A DNA stretch of 64,000 nucleotides from Azotimanducus sp965199815. GTDB lineage: Bacteria > Pseudomonadota > Gammaproteobacteria > Pseudomonadales > Azotimanducaceae. Under the pieces are notes generated by a model that made no database searches, was not told the DNA's origin, and saw only the letters and a list, made by a program, of their open reading frames with translations. Location: positions 310,001-374,000 of the forward strand of contig CBDATE010000028.1 in assembly GCA_965199815.1 (NCBI GenBank). Reading direction: 5' to 3'. How positions within the stretch are numbered: the stretch's first letter is position 1; every line of letters starts with the position of its first letter. Positions 34,701 to 42,069 of the stretch are shown piece after piece. Both the position numbers and the translations under genes were made by a program.

Positions 34701-37111
34701 CGCCGAGCGGAGGGTCTGCGATCAATGGCGCGGTGGATACAACGGGCACCAACCCCGAAGCGGCCTTCACCGGGCTGACGGCGGGCACTACCTACAGGGT
34801 GTCGGTGGTGGCCACGGGCAACACGCCCAATTACGAGAACAGTACAGCCGCGACGCTGAGTGTGACCACGCCGACGATTGATCCGGAACCCGAGCCGGAT
34901 GCAACGCCCACGAGCGTGAGCGGTCTGCAAGTGATGGCGGGCGATGGGTCGCTGGAGGTAAGGTGGAGCGCGGCGAGCGAAGCTCCGAACGGCTACAGCG
35001 TACGCTGGCGCGAGGAAGGGTCTGACAGCAGCCTGTCGGCGGTCAACAGAGTGAGCGGCAACACCTTCACGATTCCCGGTCTGACCAACGGTGTGACCTA
35101 CGTAGTGCATGTCGAAACGCGCAATATGGCAGACGACGGAGTGCAGGCAAACACATTGGTGACCGGGACGGGTAGGCCCGTGGCGGATGAGCGGAGCCGT
35201 TCAAGATTTTCGCAGGTGCCGAGGGTGAGCATTGCAGATGCGGAGCCTGTAGCAGAAGGGCAGAACCTGATATTCCAGGTGACGCTCTCCTCGGCAATGC
35301 GGTATCGGGTGAAGGTGTACTGGGCGACGCGGCCGGGCACGGCGACGGCGAATCGGGACTACAAGTCAGCCGCAGGTGCGGTGGTGTTCAGGCCGGGTGT
35401 GACGCAGCGCAGGATTCGGGTGAAGACTCTGAACGATGCACACGATGACCCGAACGAGACCGTGAAGGTGCGCCTGTCGAGTCCGCGCGGTGTCTTGATA
35501 GCAGACGGGGTAGCGACGGGGATGATCAACAACTCGGATGCCATGCCGACGGCGTGGCTGGCGCGCTTTGGACGGGCGGTGACGGAGCAGGCGCTCGAGG
35601 GGGTCGGGCAGCGTCTGACCGCGCCGCGGGAAGCAGGCACAGAGGCCAATCTGGCGGGACTGACGCTTCTTGATTCGGCAGTTGGCAAAGCGAATGTCTG
35701 GGCACCTGCAGGACAGGTCTCCGGTGAGATGTCCGGGGTGCCCGCTGGGCTGCCTGTCAGCGGTGTGTTCAACAGTTTCGTCGACTCGGCAGCGTCGGCA
35801 GCGAGAGGAAGCGCACCTTTCGGTGGCAATGCGCTGATCAGGAGCAGCTTCACGCAAACCGGTGCGATGGACGAGGGTGGAGGTAGCCTGGCCTTCTGGG
35901 GTCGGGGCGCACAATCGGTCTTCCGTGGCATGGATGGCAGCATGCGTCTTGATGGCGAGGTGGAGACCGCGACTCTGGGCGTGGATTACGCCAGAGAGCA
36001 GTGGTTGGCCGGTGTTGCCCTGGCGTACAGTCAGGGGGCAGGTGGCTATCGGGAGTCGGAGGCCGGATTGGGTGATGTGAAGACGACCTTGAGCGCAGCC
36101 ATTCCCTATGCGTCCTACAGGTTCTCGGAGCGGCTGGATGTCTGGGGAGCAGTGGGGCGTGGTGTGGGCACCCTGACGCTGACACCGCAAGACGAGGGAG
36201 GCATCGAGACTGACCTTGACTGGAGCATGGTGTCGGCTGGGCTGCGCGGAGGTCTTCTGGGAGCAGAGGGGAGAGGCGCGGCTGTGAGCGTGGTGTCGGA
36301 TGCCTTCTGGTCACGCACCGGTTCGGCGCGGATGGAAGCGGGAGAGCGGCATTCGAGTCTGGCCGCATCGCAGGCGGATGTATCGCGGTTGAGGCTGGGT
36401 CTTGAAGGCAGTTGGGCGCTGGATCTGGGCAGAGCCGGTGGCCTGATGCCGAAGCTGGAAGCAGGGGTGCGCCATGACGGAGGCGATGCCGAGCAGGGCT
36501 TCGGGGTGGAGGTCGGCGGTGGGGTTGCCTGGAGGGTGCCAGCCCTTGGTCTGACGCTTGATGTATCCGGTCGTACGCTGCTGACGCACGAGGACGACGG
36601 GCAGGAAGCATATGGCTTCTCGGCGGCACTGGGCTATGACCCGCGGCCAGAGACGACGCGCGGCTTCACGCTGAACCTGCGTCAGGATGTAGGCGGGCCG
36701 TCGAGTGGCGGGGTACAGGCGCTGTTCGTGTCGGAGCTTCCCGGCACTGGCATGGGCAGCGGAGCATCGCTGGGCAGTCGCTGGAATCTGGAGACTTCCT
36801 ACGGCATGGCGGTCTCTGACGACCGGTTCACGCTGAGTCCGAGCTTTGGTCTTGGGGTATCCGAGACGGCGATAGATTACAGCCTCGGCTGGGAGCTGGT
36901 GCCGCAACTGAGCGAAACCGCGCTTGACTTCACGCTGACGCTCAAGGCGACGCGGCGCGAGCATCTTGATGTGGGGGGTGCGAGCAGCACTTGGTTCGAC
37001 ACGGGTGCCGACGCGAACGGAGTCGGTTCCGGATTCGACGCTGGCCAGCAGAACGGGCCGGAACTCGGGCCGGAACACGGAGTGTCAATCGGGGTCACCG
37101 CGCGCTGGTAG
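28529..37111 (+). CDS. Giant FnIII/Ig/Calx-beta autotransporter, putatively phase variable
   Basis: A surface protein of about 2,860 residues. A signal peptide follows the G tract (FKRWLTASLAVFITCTLVG, cleavage near SASA-QP). Then come three FnIII domains (28.7-29.55 kb), an alternating series of Ig-like (VDVDATDSDTGDTLQY) and FnIII domains with six near-identical 588-base units, another FnIII, a cadherin-like putative Ig (SGTPQSTDTGT), a Calx-beta-like domain, FnIII domains and a second Calx-beta (RVSIADAEPVAEGQ). The last roughly 525 residues begin WLARFGRAVTEQALEGV and form a type V beta-barrel ending in Trp (VTARW). In this sequence the in-frame start is a GTG at 28529 with poor ribosome-site spacing; the better ATG at 28498 is out of frame. 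Likely an adhesin; ligand unknown. Confidence 0.9.
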   Translation: MHRGLWGGGGGGSQPLAAPPRSSFKRWLTASLAVFITCTLVGLLPTSASAQPSLPAPSPTLEAGENKLTVSWTLDSSARAYTLQWRPKDGASWGGSSRRGRTVTASPFEITGLMGGQTYLVRMKSLASAGSGRSDSSFGSPVEGTPTRTITGISNLKVVAGCDGELIVTWTAATYAPRGYRVFYRPRPTGSYERWGATGQGLDSGTTTRTVITGLMRNQGYEVRVDSIGNEGTATEMTSDTVKTLTAATPGTPVSNLMAQPGDGQLTVTWTAAGCAPMGYRVFYTPQGKLARNWTPSDPNLGSRETTKTVITGLTDGQQYRVRVDTRTNRDNTAKFVTATPVNEAPSIENIRAQITTFGSDSPPQVDVDATDVNSMDPLKYRAASDDTTVVTVSPDSLTDLADDSKVMLTPVGAGSATITVTVNDGDDDATTTFNVRVNRAVLATPVVTLDAGDGELTPSWPAVTGASTYELQYKLASLPAWGDMTQVTTVDPATSGTAIESLTNGTAYDVRVRAKAASGPGNYSDGAWSEDVEGTPNAAPMITDITDKAATFGTDLMVDVDATDSDTGDTLQYSASSSAVTVATVTPTTLTNLDANSQVTVTPVGAGDATITVTVSDGKATPTDTFVVTVSRATLGTPTVTLDAGGEQLTPSWAAVTGASTYELQYKQSTVTSWTATTGVTTVDPTTSGTAITGLASGTAYDVRVRAKAAAGSTTYADSEWSAEVEGTPTAANVAPVITAITNQSVVFGRVRMVDVDATDSDAGDTLQYSASSSNTAIATVTPTTLTNLDANSQVTVTPVGSGATTITVTVSDGTAMPTITFGVAVLRATLGTPTVTLDAGDEQLTPSWAAVTGASTYTLQYKQSTVTSWTATTGVTTVDPATSGTPITGLVGGTAYDVRVRANAAAGSSTYDNSFWSAEVEGTPTVANAVPMITAIINMAATFGTNLMVDVDATDSDAGDTLQYSASSSNTTIATVSPTTLTNLDANSQVTVTPVGAGTATITVTVSDGTAMPTETFVVTVSRATLGTPTVMLSAGDGELTPNWAAVMGASTYELQYKQSTVMSWTATTGVTTVDPATSGTAIESLTNGTAYDVRVRAKAAAGSTTYSDSAWSAEVEGTPTAANAAPMITDITNKAATFGTNLMVDVDATDSDTGDTLQYSASSSNTAVATVSPTTLTNLGANSQVVVTPVGAGTATITVTVSDGTAMPTDTFVVTVSRATLGTPTVTLDAGGEQLTPSWAAVTGASTYALQYKQSTVTSWAATTGVTTVDPATSGTAITGLASGTAYDVRVRAKAAAGSTTYADSAWSAEVEGTPTATNAAPMITDITNKAATFGTNLMVDVDATDSDTGDTLQYSASSSNTAVATVTPTTLTNLDANSQVTVTPVGAGTATITVTVSDGTAMPTETFVVTVSRATLGTPTVMLSAGDGELTPNWAAVMGASTYELQYKQSTVMSWTATTGVTTVDPATSGTAIESLTNGTAYDVRVRAKAAAGSTTYSDSAWSAEVEGTPTAANAAPMITDITNKAATFGTNLMVDVDATDSDTGDTLQYNASSSNAAVATVSPTTLTNLDANSQVTVTPVGVGTATITVTVSDGTAMPTDTFVVTVSRATLAAPTGLALKPNSKTRTGFTITWSAVTNAAGYTATAVQGSNSFTGTVSVPSSGPEAAFTGLTMNTTYAVTVVATGNANYENSPASASLSETTLANQVPTVANAIQNQAATVSTPFSYVFPANTFGDADSDALTYTATKSDDMALPSWLTFTAGTRTFSGTPQSTDTGTLMVKVTASDGMGGSISDEFNIVVGTMPVPSLVFSRGSLAVDEGGDSGTYTVALATQPTANVTVAVAAGSGDVSVSPTSLTFTSMNWSTAQTVTVSAAQDSDTTDDSVTLTHTAAGGGYDSVTGSVSVTVNDDDQSSTSPLAAPMDLQGNEQGSQGFIMFSWNAVTGAESYEFTYRQKPAQQPEVWPDDPDLFLPTRNTFTNVGKAFTIGVVYQVRVRAVSPGLNPGPWTQIEYVVPGTLATPANPRVKAGTQTTTGFTVTWNAVENATGYEATATPSGGSAINGAVDTTGTNPEAAFTGLTAGTTYRVSVVATGNTPNYENSTAATLSVTTPTIDPEPEPDATPTSVSGLQVMAGDGSLEVRWSAASEAPNGYSVRWREEGSDSSLSAVNRVSGNTFTIPGLTNGVTYVVHVETRNMADDGVQANTLVTGTGRPVADERSRSRFSQVPRVSIADAEPVAEGQNLIFQVTLSSAMRYRVKVYWATRPGTATANRDYKSAAGAVVFRPGVTQRRIRVKTLNDAHDDPNETVKVRLSSPRGVLIADGVATGMINNSDAMPTAWLARFGRAVTEQALEGVGQRLTAPREAGTEANLAGLTLLDSAVGKANVWAPAGQVSGEMSGVPAGLPVSGVFNSFVDSAASAARGSAPFGGNALIRSSFTQTGAMDEGGGSLAFWGRGAQSVFRGMDGSMRLDGEVETATLGVDYAREQWLAGVALAYSQGAGGYRESEAGLGDVKTTLSAAIPYASYRFSERLDVWGAVGRGVGTLTLTPQDEGGIETDLDWSMVSAGLRGGLLGAEGRGAAVSVVSDAFWSRTGSARMEAGERHSSLAASQADVSRLRLGLEGSWALDLGRAGGLMPKLEAGVRHDGGDAEQGFGVEVGGGVAWRVPALGLTLDVSGRTLLTHEDDGQEAYGFSAALGYDPRPETTRGFTLNLRQDVGGPSSGGVQALFVSELPGTGMGSGASLGSRWNLETSYGMAVSDDRFTLSPSFGLGVSETAIDYSLGWELVPQLSETALDFTLTLKATRREHLDVGGASSTWFDTGADANGVGSGFDAGQQNGPELGPEHGVSIGVTARW
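28545..28563 (+). repeat. 19-base homopolymeric G tract inside the autotransporter start region
   Basis: Nineteen consecutive Gs lie between the well-placed ATG (28498) and the signal-peptide coding sequence. The tract encodes only glycines, so length change alters frame without harming the protein, the classic layout of a translational phase-variation switch. Confidence 0.92.
30150..33372 (+). repeat. 588-bp tandem coding repeat, six copies, in the autotransporter passenger
   Basis: The landmark gtggatgtggatgccac occurs at 30203, 30791, 31379, 31967, 32555 and 33143, an exact 588-base period (196 codons: one Ig-like plus one FnIII domain). A divergent earlier unit is near 29623. Segments near 31.60-31.97 kb and 32.78-33.14 kb are almost identical, a 1,176-base higher-order duplication. 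Confidence 0.9.
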
Positions 37112-37166
37112 TCGGGGGTTCGCAAGGCAGGCGGGGCGCGCTACGAGCGCGTCCCGTCAGTCATGT

Positions 37167-37230
37167 TCTGGCGTATGCGCGCTCTGGCATATGCACACCT
37201 TGGCATATGCGTACTCTGGCACATGATGGT
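37167..37230. repeat. Four degenerate 16-bp tandem repeats between convergent genes
   Basis: Units TCTGGCGTATGCGCGC, TCTGGCATATGCACAC, CTTGGCATATGCGTAC and TCTGGCACATGATGGT follow directly on each other between the autotransporter stop and the ruvX stop. A stem GGGCGCGCT/AGCGCGTCCC at about 37134-37155 precedes them and may terminate the autotransporter transcript. Confidence 0.75.
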
Positions 37231-37238
37231 ACCGGTCG

Positions 37239-37712
37239 TCAGGGCGACGGGGAGGCGAGCGGCAAGCGTTGCTGGTGAAGCCAGGTTTCGGCGATAACTT
37301 GCGCTGCCAGGGAATCTATATCGCCACGACCGCGATGCTCTCTTCGCTCATAGGCCTCGCGAGTGGTCAGGCGTTCATCCACAAGTTCCACCGCCAATCC
37401 CGAGCGGGCCGCAAGACGCTCGGCAAACCGTCTGGCCATCCTGCATACCTCGTTTTCGCTGCCGTCCATGTTGAGCGGCAGCCCGACCAGCAGGATGGCG
37501 GGATGCCATCTGTCAAGTAGCTCGTCAATTGCTTTCCAGTCCGGCGCACGGCGACCGTGCCTGATGCTTGGCAGAGGGCTTGCCGAAGCGGTGAGCGTCT
37601 GTCCGCTGGCAATGCCTATTCGCTGTGTGCCGAAGTCGAAGGCGATAAAACGGCGCGTGGCGGGGCGGGTGTGCTGCGTCATGAATTCGTTCATATTGAG
37701 TGCATGTCGCAC
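37239..37712 (-). CDS. ruvX: Putative pre-16S rRNA nuclease / Holliday junction resolvase-like (YqgF/RuvX)
   Basis: RNase H-fold nuclease acting in 16S rRNA 5' maturation. Motifs: FIAFDFGTQRIGIA (first catalytic Asp), ILLVGLPLNMDGSE, and VELVDERLTTREA followed by DSLAAQVIAETWL. Length is up to 157 residues; in-frame ATGs at 37694 and 37682 give shorter, more typical N-termini. In most gammaproteobacteria it directly follows yqgE; here a methyltransferase/HNH pair separates them, on the same strand, 37 bases upstream. Confidence 0.93.
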   Translation of the reverse strand: MRHALNMNEFMTQHTRPATRRFIAFDFGTQRIGIASGQTLTASASPLPSIRHGRRAPDWKAIDELLDRWHPAILLVGLPLNMDGSENEVCRMARRFAERLAARSGLAVELVDERLTTREAYERREHRGRGDIDSLAAQVIAETWLHQQRLPLASPSP

Positions 37713-37749
37713 GTAAGAGGGCTGGCGGCAAGGCGCGTCGTGCGGGCTG

Positions 37750-38325
37750 CTAATCGCTTTCGCGAGAGAACTTTGTCTTCAACCATGCGAAAACTGCACG
37801 TTGATCGTCTTCCTTCGCGCGCCGCACCTGCGACAATAACCAGATGCGCCCCGGCGGCTCTTGAGCGATGTTCTTTGCACCCTGATTACAGACGCTGCAC
37901 AGGGCGCGCAGATTGTCCGGTTCATCACTGCCGCCCTGTTTCTTGTCCTTGATATGGCCAATATGCAGACGTGCTGGTCGGCCGGTTCTATCGTCCGGGT
38001 CTCCCGCCGCAATCCCGCACATCTTGCAGGTGTAGCCGTTGCGTTCCAGCACTTGTGCGCGGATTTTGGCGCTGATATTGCGCGAGAAGGCTGGCGGCGG
38101 CTTTTCCGGTGGCCAGTTCACGAGCCGATATTCACCCGGTTTGAGGTCTGCCGAATCCTTGTCAGATTGAATTGGCCAACCCTCTTCATCGCGTAACTCC
38201 CGAAGGCGGCGACCATATTGGCCCTGGCCGCCGCTCGCCTCGCGGATTTCCTCAGTCGTCACCACCTTGCCGACATTTGCCAGAAGGAAAGCGCGAATGC
38301 CTTTCTTGCCAGTTACCGAAGGCAT
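37750..38325 (-). CDS. HNH restriction endonuclease of a type II system
   Basis: Predicted partner nuclease of the adjacent cytosine methyltransferase. From the ATG at 38325 it has 191 residues. An N-terminal DNA-binding-like region (VVTTEEIREASGGQGQYGRRLREL) is followed by a zinc-stabilised HNH core: C100-x2-C103, HIGHIKDKKQGG (His 121/124), DN near 137-138, and C143-x2-C146. The ATG overlaps the end of the methyltransferase gene by 13 bases, indicating coupled translation with the methylase first. The recognition site cannot be read from the sequence. The family could also be a Vsr-independent or homing-type HNH enzyme, but the coupling favours restriction. Confidence 0.85.
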   Translation of the reverse strand: MPSVTGKKGIRAFLLANVGKVVTTEEIREASGGQGQYGRRLRELRDEEGWPIQSDKDSADLKPGEYRLVNWPPEKPPPAFSRNISAKIRAQVLERNGYTCKMCGIAAGDPDDRTGRPARLHIGHIKDKKQGGSDEPDNLRALCSVCNQGAKNIAQEPPGRIWLLSQVRRAKEDDQRAVFAWLKTKFSRESD

Positions 38326-39242
38326 TGAGCCAAAGTGCTCGCCATCGCATGTGCCAACGGCGGTGGCAGTGCATTTCCTATTTGCCGACACTGCTGCGTC
38401 TTGCCGCCGGAGAATGTCCAATCATCCGGGAATCCTTGAATACGGGCGACCATACGCGCCGTAAGTCGGGGAACACCGTTGAACCCTTGGGGTGGGGGGG
38501 CATCCGCTATACCGAGGCCATCTACTCCCAACGCGGCCCATGCCTTGCGCGCGCGTACAGGACCAAGATCGGGGCCGCCGTGCTTCTTCGAGCCACCGAC
38601 GATAGTGGGGGCAACCTTGTTGGCCCGCCTGGCCCACTCCTCCGCACCCTGCCAACCTCCGGTCGCCATGAGGTCACCGAGCACTGCGCCGACTGTCTTG
38701 CCAACATTGAAAGTTGGAAATGGCCATTCCAGCATGTTGGTTTCACCCTTGCGCAGCGCAATCAGGAACACGCGCGAGCGGGTTTGCGGCGTACCGAAAT
38801 GGGCGGCATCAAACATTGCCCAGTGTGTGGCGAAGCCCAATTCCTGCAGGATGTCGTCTATCCATCCCCGAACAGCGGCGAATTTGGCATGCAGCAAGCC
38901 GCGCACATTCTCGATAAGCACTCCGCGCGGCTTCACACATTCGACAATTCTCAGCATGGTCGGGAAAAGGTCGCGCTCATCATCTGCTCCCTGCTGTTTT
39001 CCGGCAACCGAATAGGGTGGGCAAGGAAGCCCGCCTGATACGAGATCGACCCCGGTCCAGGCTGACAAGTCGAAGTCCTTCAAATCCGCCTCGATGATAT
39101 TCCAGTGCGGTCGGTTCGTCCGCAGCGTGGCGCAAGCGTGGGGGTCGTTGTCAATGAGAGCGACCGGCTCAAACCCGGAACGCTCCAGGCCAAGAGAGAG
39201 CCCTCCCGCGCCCGCACATAATTCGATCGCTGAAAGCGTCAT
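38313..39242 (-). CDS. DNA (cytosine-5) methyltransferase
   Basis: Transfers a methyl group from S-adenosylmethionine to C5 of cytosine in a specific DNA site. Motif I is ELCAGAGGLSLGLE. Motif IV is GLPCPPYS with the nucleophile Cys 74, motif VI is IENVRG (residue 111), motif VIII is QTRSRVFLIAL and motif X is QIGNALPPP. At 309 residues it is compact, with a short target-recognition region between motifs VIII and IX (roughly residues 175-260). It precedes the overlapping HNH nuclease gene, so it protects host DNA in a type II restriction-modification unit. The pair occupies the gap between yqgE and ruvX. Confidence 0.95.
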   Translation of the reverse strand: MTLSAIELCAGAGGLSLGLERSGFEPVALIDNDPHACATLRTNRPHWNIIEADLKDFDLSAWTGVDLVSGGLPCPPYSVAGKQQGADDERDLFPTMLRIVECVKPRGVLIENVRGLLHAKFAAVRGWIDDILQELGFATHWAMFDAAHFGTPQTRSRVFLIALRKGETNMLEWPFPTFNVGKTVGAVLGDLMATGGWQGAEEWARRANKVAPTIVGGSKKHGGPDLGPVRARKAWAALGVDGLGIADAPPPQGFNGVPRLTARMVARIQGFPDDWTFSGGKTQQCRQIGNALPPPLAHAMASTLAQCLR

Positions 39243-39286
39243 GTGCTCATGTCACCCTGATGCGCTTCAATGCCGGATGTACGGCC

Positions 39287-39844
39287 CTACGCCTCACCCC
39301 GGCGCGGCACCATCAGGCGCATGTCTATGCCAAGCTGTGAGGCCGCCACTTCGCGGCGCTCTTCAAGCGGGACTTCAAAAAGTACATGTTCGTCGGCGGG
39401 GCAACTCAGCCAGGCGCTTTCCTGCATCTCGCGCTCCAGTTGTCCCGGACCCCAACCCGCATAGCCCAGCACTACCAGATATCTGTCTGGCCCATCCTGC
39501 TCTCCGAGCGCATCAAGGATGCCGCGAGAGGCGGTGAGGACAAGAGTCTCCGTGACCTTCATGCTTTCCTCGAACACGACATCGTTCGAGTGCAGGACGA
39601 ATCCGCGTCCCTTCTCGACCGGTCCGCCTTCAAGCACAGGAACATCTTCACCAATCCGGGGAGATTGACCGTTCTGGCGCAAAAGCTCGGCCAGTGGCAG
39701 GTTGGTGGCGCGATTCACCATGATGCCCATGGCACCGCGCGAGGTGTGATCGCAAATGTAGGTCAGAGCGTCCCCGAAGTAGCTGCCTGCCAGTATCGGC
39801 ATGGCCAACAGGAAGTGATTATTCAGGGAGAAACTTGAACTCAT
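39287..39844 (-). CDS. yqgE: YqgE/AlgH family protein
   Basis: Conserved bacterial protein of unknown biochemical function, 185 residues, named for an early report on alginate regulation. Typical sequence: LNNHFLLAMPILAGSYFGDALTYIC at the N-terminus, GAMGIMVNRATNLPLAELL, EGGPVEKGRGFVLH and VLGYAGWGPGQLEREM. It is followed by the restriction-modification pair instead of its usual neighbour ruvX, and preceded by a MOSC-domain gene on the same strand. Confidence 0.95.
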   Translation of the reverse strand: MSSSFSLNNHFLLAMPILAGSYFGDALTYICDHTSRGAMGIMVNRATNLPLAELLRQNGQSPRIGEDVPVLEGGPVEKGRGFVLHSNDVVFEESMKVTETLVLTASRGILDALGEQDGPDRYLVVLGYAGWGPGQLEREMQESAWLSCPADEHVLFEVPLEERREVAASQLGIDMRLMVPRRGEA

Positions 39845-39902
39845 GATGCCTGCAACAATATACCCCTTCCCCGCTACCCTGTGTGCCCACTCGGGCGACC
39901 TC

Positions 39903-40361
39903 TCACGAGTAGCCAGGCGCGTCGAGCGGGTCTCCGACGCGAATCTCGCCGCTTGATCTCACGTAGGCACGCAGTCCGGCGCGGTGGGTGAATTCACGCA
40001 CGATGCGGGAGGCTGTCACCTCTCCCGTGGCCAGGCGGCTGCCGAGCGTCGCGCAGGGTTCGCACAGCTCCATGCCCTCGAATTCCACCGACTGTACCCT
40101 GAAGCGCTTGCCGACCAGGCGATTCAGGTCCACCCCGCGCGTGATCAGGTTTCGCCCTGTGTGCGCCGGTGCGATGGACAGGCCGGTGCGCTCGTTGAAA
40201 GCCTCGATTTCCTCGATGGCGACGAATGAGACGGTGATCGGCGAACTGCCCGCGTAGCGGTCGCCGACCAACCCGATGGACTCCTGAATCAAGGCGCTTG
40301 GCGCCTCCCGCAAGGGTGCGGCATGTTCGGGCGCGACGCAGATGGCTGTAATGATTGACAT
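39903..40361 (-). CDS. MOSC domain protein
   Basis: Small stand-alone MOSC (molybdenum cofactor sulfurase C-terminal) protein of 152 residues from the ATG at 40361 (MSIITAICVAPEHAAPL). It keeps the core segments QESIGLVGDRYAG, HTGRNLITRGVDLNRLVGKRF and the conserved Cys in ELCEPCATL, which in this family is thought to carry or transfer sulfur for Mo cofactors. Substrate is unknown. It lies 58 bases upstream of yqgE on the same strand and diverges from the mltF-like gene. Confidence 0.9.
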   Translation of the reverse strand: MSIITAICVAPEHAAPLREAPSALIQESIGLVGDRYAGSSPITVSFVAIEEIEAFNERTGLSIAPAHTGRNLITRGVDLNRLVGKRFRVQSVEFEGMELCEPCATLGSRLATGEVTASRIVREFTHRAGLRAYVRSSGEIRVGDPLDAPGYS

Positions 40362-40518
40362 GGGGTTTACTCTGGGCTCGAAGAGCAACGGCAGGTGGTA
40401 TTGTCGCACCTTCGCGGGTGCGACACCTGTGTTTTGCGCTCACATTCTCCGCACACACCTCAGGGTGCTAAACTTGAATTAACGGCTTGAGAGTACGCAT
40501 GTCGATTCACGGGGTCAC

Positions 40519-42030
40519 GTGACAAGCAGCAGCCAGAGAATACACAAGCGGCCCGCCCGCATATGGGCGTGTCTGGCCGCAATCCTGCTGGTGGCGGGAT
40601 GTGCCCCGAGCGAGCAGGACGCAGCGGAGGTATCACCCATCGATGCCATCCTGTCATCGGAAGCGGATGTCACCTATTTTTCGCTCATCATGGAGTCGCG
40701 CAAGGAAGACCTTGACGAGATGCTCGCTCGGCGCACTATTCGCGCTCTGGTAGTGCCGAGCAAGACCTTCTATTTCTTTGACGGTGCCGAGCAACGCGGA
40801 TTCGCCTACGAGATGCTCAAGGCTTTCGAGGATTTCCTCAACAAGCGCCGCGAACGCACGGCGCTGAAGGTGAATCTGGTGTTCATCCCCGTGTCCCGCG
40901 CGAAACTGTTGCCCGCCCTTCGCGAGGGGTACGGAGACCTCGCCGTGGCTAATCTCACCATCACCCCCGCGCGCCAGAGCATCTTTGATTTCTCCGATCC
41001 GGTGTATCGCAACGTGCAGGAAGTGCTCGCCCTGGGGCCGGACAGCCCGCCAATTGATGCGCTTGCAGATCTGTCCGGCAAAACCCTGCATACGCGCGCC
41101 GAAAGCAGCTACTACGAGAGCCTTCAGAGTCTGAACCAGCGATTTGTATCCGAAGGCCGGGCACCGGTGCGCGTTGAACTGGTTCCGGACCATGATTCTG
41201 ATGAAGACCTGTTCGAAATGGTGAGTATGGGAACAATCCCCGGCATCGTCATTGATTCGCACCGCGCCAGATTCTGGGCGCACATCTTCCGGAATGTGGA
41301 TGTGCGTTACGACATCGTTCTGCGTGAGGACGGCAACACTGCCTGGGCCATGAACAAGGGCACCCCCGGCCTGAAGGCGGCAGTCAATGAATTCCTGCAG
41401 GAGCAGGGGCCGGGAACCCTGGAGGGCAATTTGCGCTTGCGCAAATACTTCGAGCAGCACCGCCACGCCGACAAGCCGTTCGCGTCTGGCGCACGACAGA
41501 AGTTTCGCGACACGGCACCCCTGTTCCGGAAATATGCGGAGATGTACGCTCTGGATTGGCGGATGATCATTTCGCAAGCCTTTCAGGAATCGCGTCTCGA
41601 TCAGAGTGCGCTCAGTCACCGCGGGGCGGTCGGCATCATGCAAGTGCTGCCCGAAACGGCGGCTGACAAGAACGTGAATGTCGGCGACATCACGGTACTG
41701 GAGAACAATATCCATGCCGGCAACAAGTATTTGCGCTACATCCGTGATACCTGGTTTGAATCCGAACCCATGGACGACTTCAACAAGACGCTCTTTTCCT
41801 TCGCGGCCTACAACGCCGGCCCGACGCGCATTGCCAGGCTCAGGCGGCAGGCCGAGGCCATGGGGTTCGATCCGAACCTGTGGTTCGACAATGTCGAGGT
41901 GGTGGCATCACGGCGTATTGGCCGCGAGACGGTGGATTACGTCAGCAACATCTACAAGTACTGGGTCGCCTTCACCCTGAACGACGGCAATCCGGAACAT
42001 TCCGTGCGCGAGGACATGGCTACAATCTGA
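40519..42030 (+). CDS. mltF: Membrane-bound lytic murein transglycosylase F
   Basis: Cleaves peptidoglycan glycan strands from the periplasmic side of the envelope. It has a lipobox LVAGC near residue 28, then a solute-binding-protein-like domain (about residues 65-315; GDLAVANLTITPAR, IPGIVIDSHRA) and a C-terminal SLT domain with the catalytic Glu in AFQESRLDQSALSHRGAVGIMQV (written here as the family's ES motif), plus AAYNAGPTRI. Length is 503 residues. The start is a GTG at 40519; the ATG at 40500 is out of frame. Divergent from the MOSC gene and convergent with ltaE. Confidence 0.93.
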   Translation: MTSSSQRIHKRPARIWACLAAILLVAGCAPSEQDAAEVSPIDAILSSEADVTYFSLIMESRKEDLDEMLARRTIRALVVPSKTFYFFDGAEQRGFAYEMLKAFEDFLNKRRERTALKVNLVFIPVSRAKLLPALREGYGDLAVANLTITPARQSIFDFSDPVYRNVQEVLALGPDSPPIDALADLSGKTLHTRAESSYYESLQSLNQRFVSEGRAPVRVELVPDHDSDEDLFEMVSMGTIPGIVIDSHRARFWAHIFRNVDVRYDIVLREDGNTAWAMNKGTPGLKAAVNEFLQEQGPGTLEGNLRLRKYFEQHRHADKPFASGARQKFRDTAPLFRKYAEMYALDWRMIISQAFQESRLDQSALSHRGAVGIMQVLPETAADKNVNVGDITVLENNIHAGNKYLRYIRDTWFESEPMDDFNKTLFSFAAYNAGPTRIARLRRQAEAMGFDPNLWFDNVEVVASRRIGRETVDYVSNIYKYWVAFTLNDGNPEHSVREDMATI

Positions 42031-42069
42031 AGCGCACGGGACACTGCGGCACACACCCAGACCTTGTGC

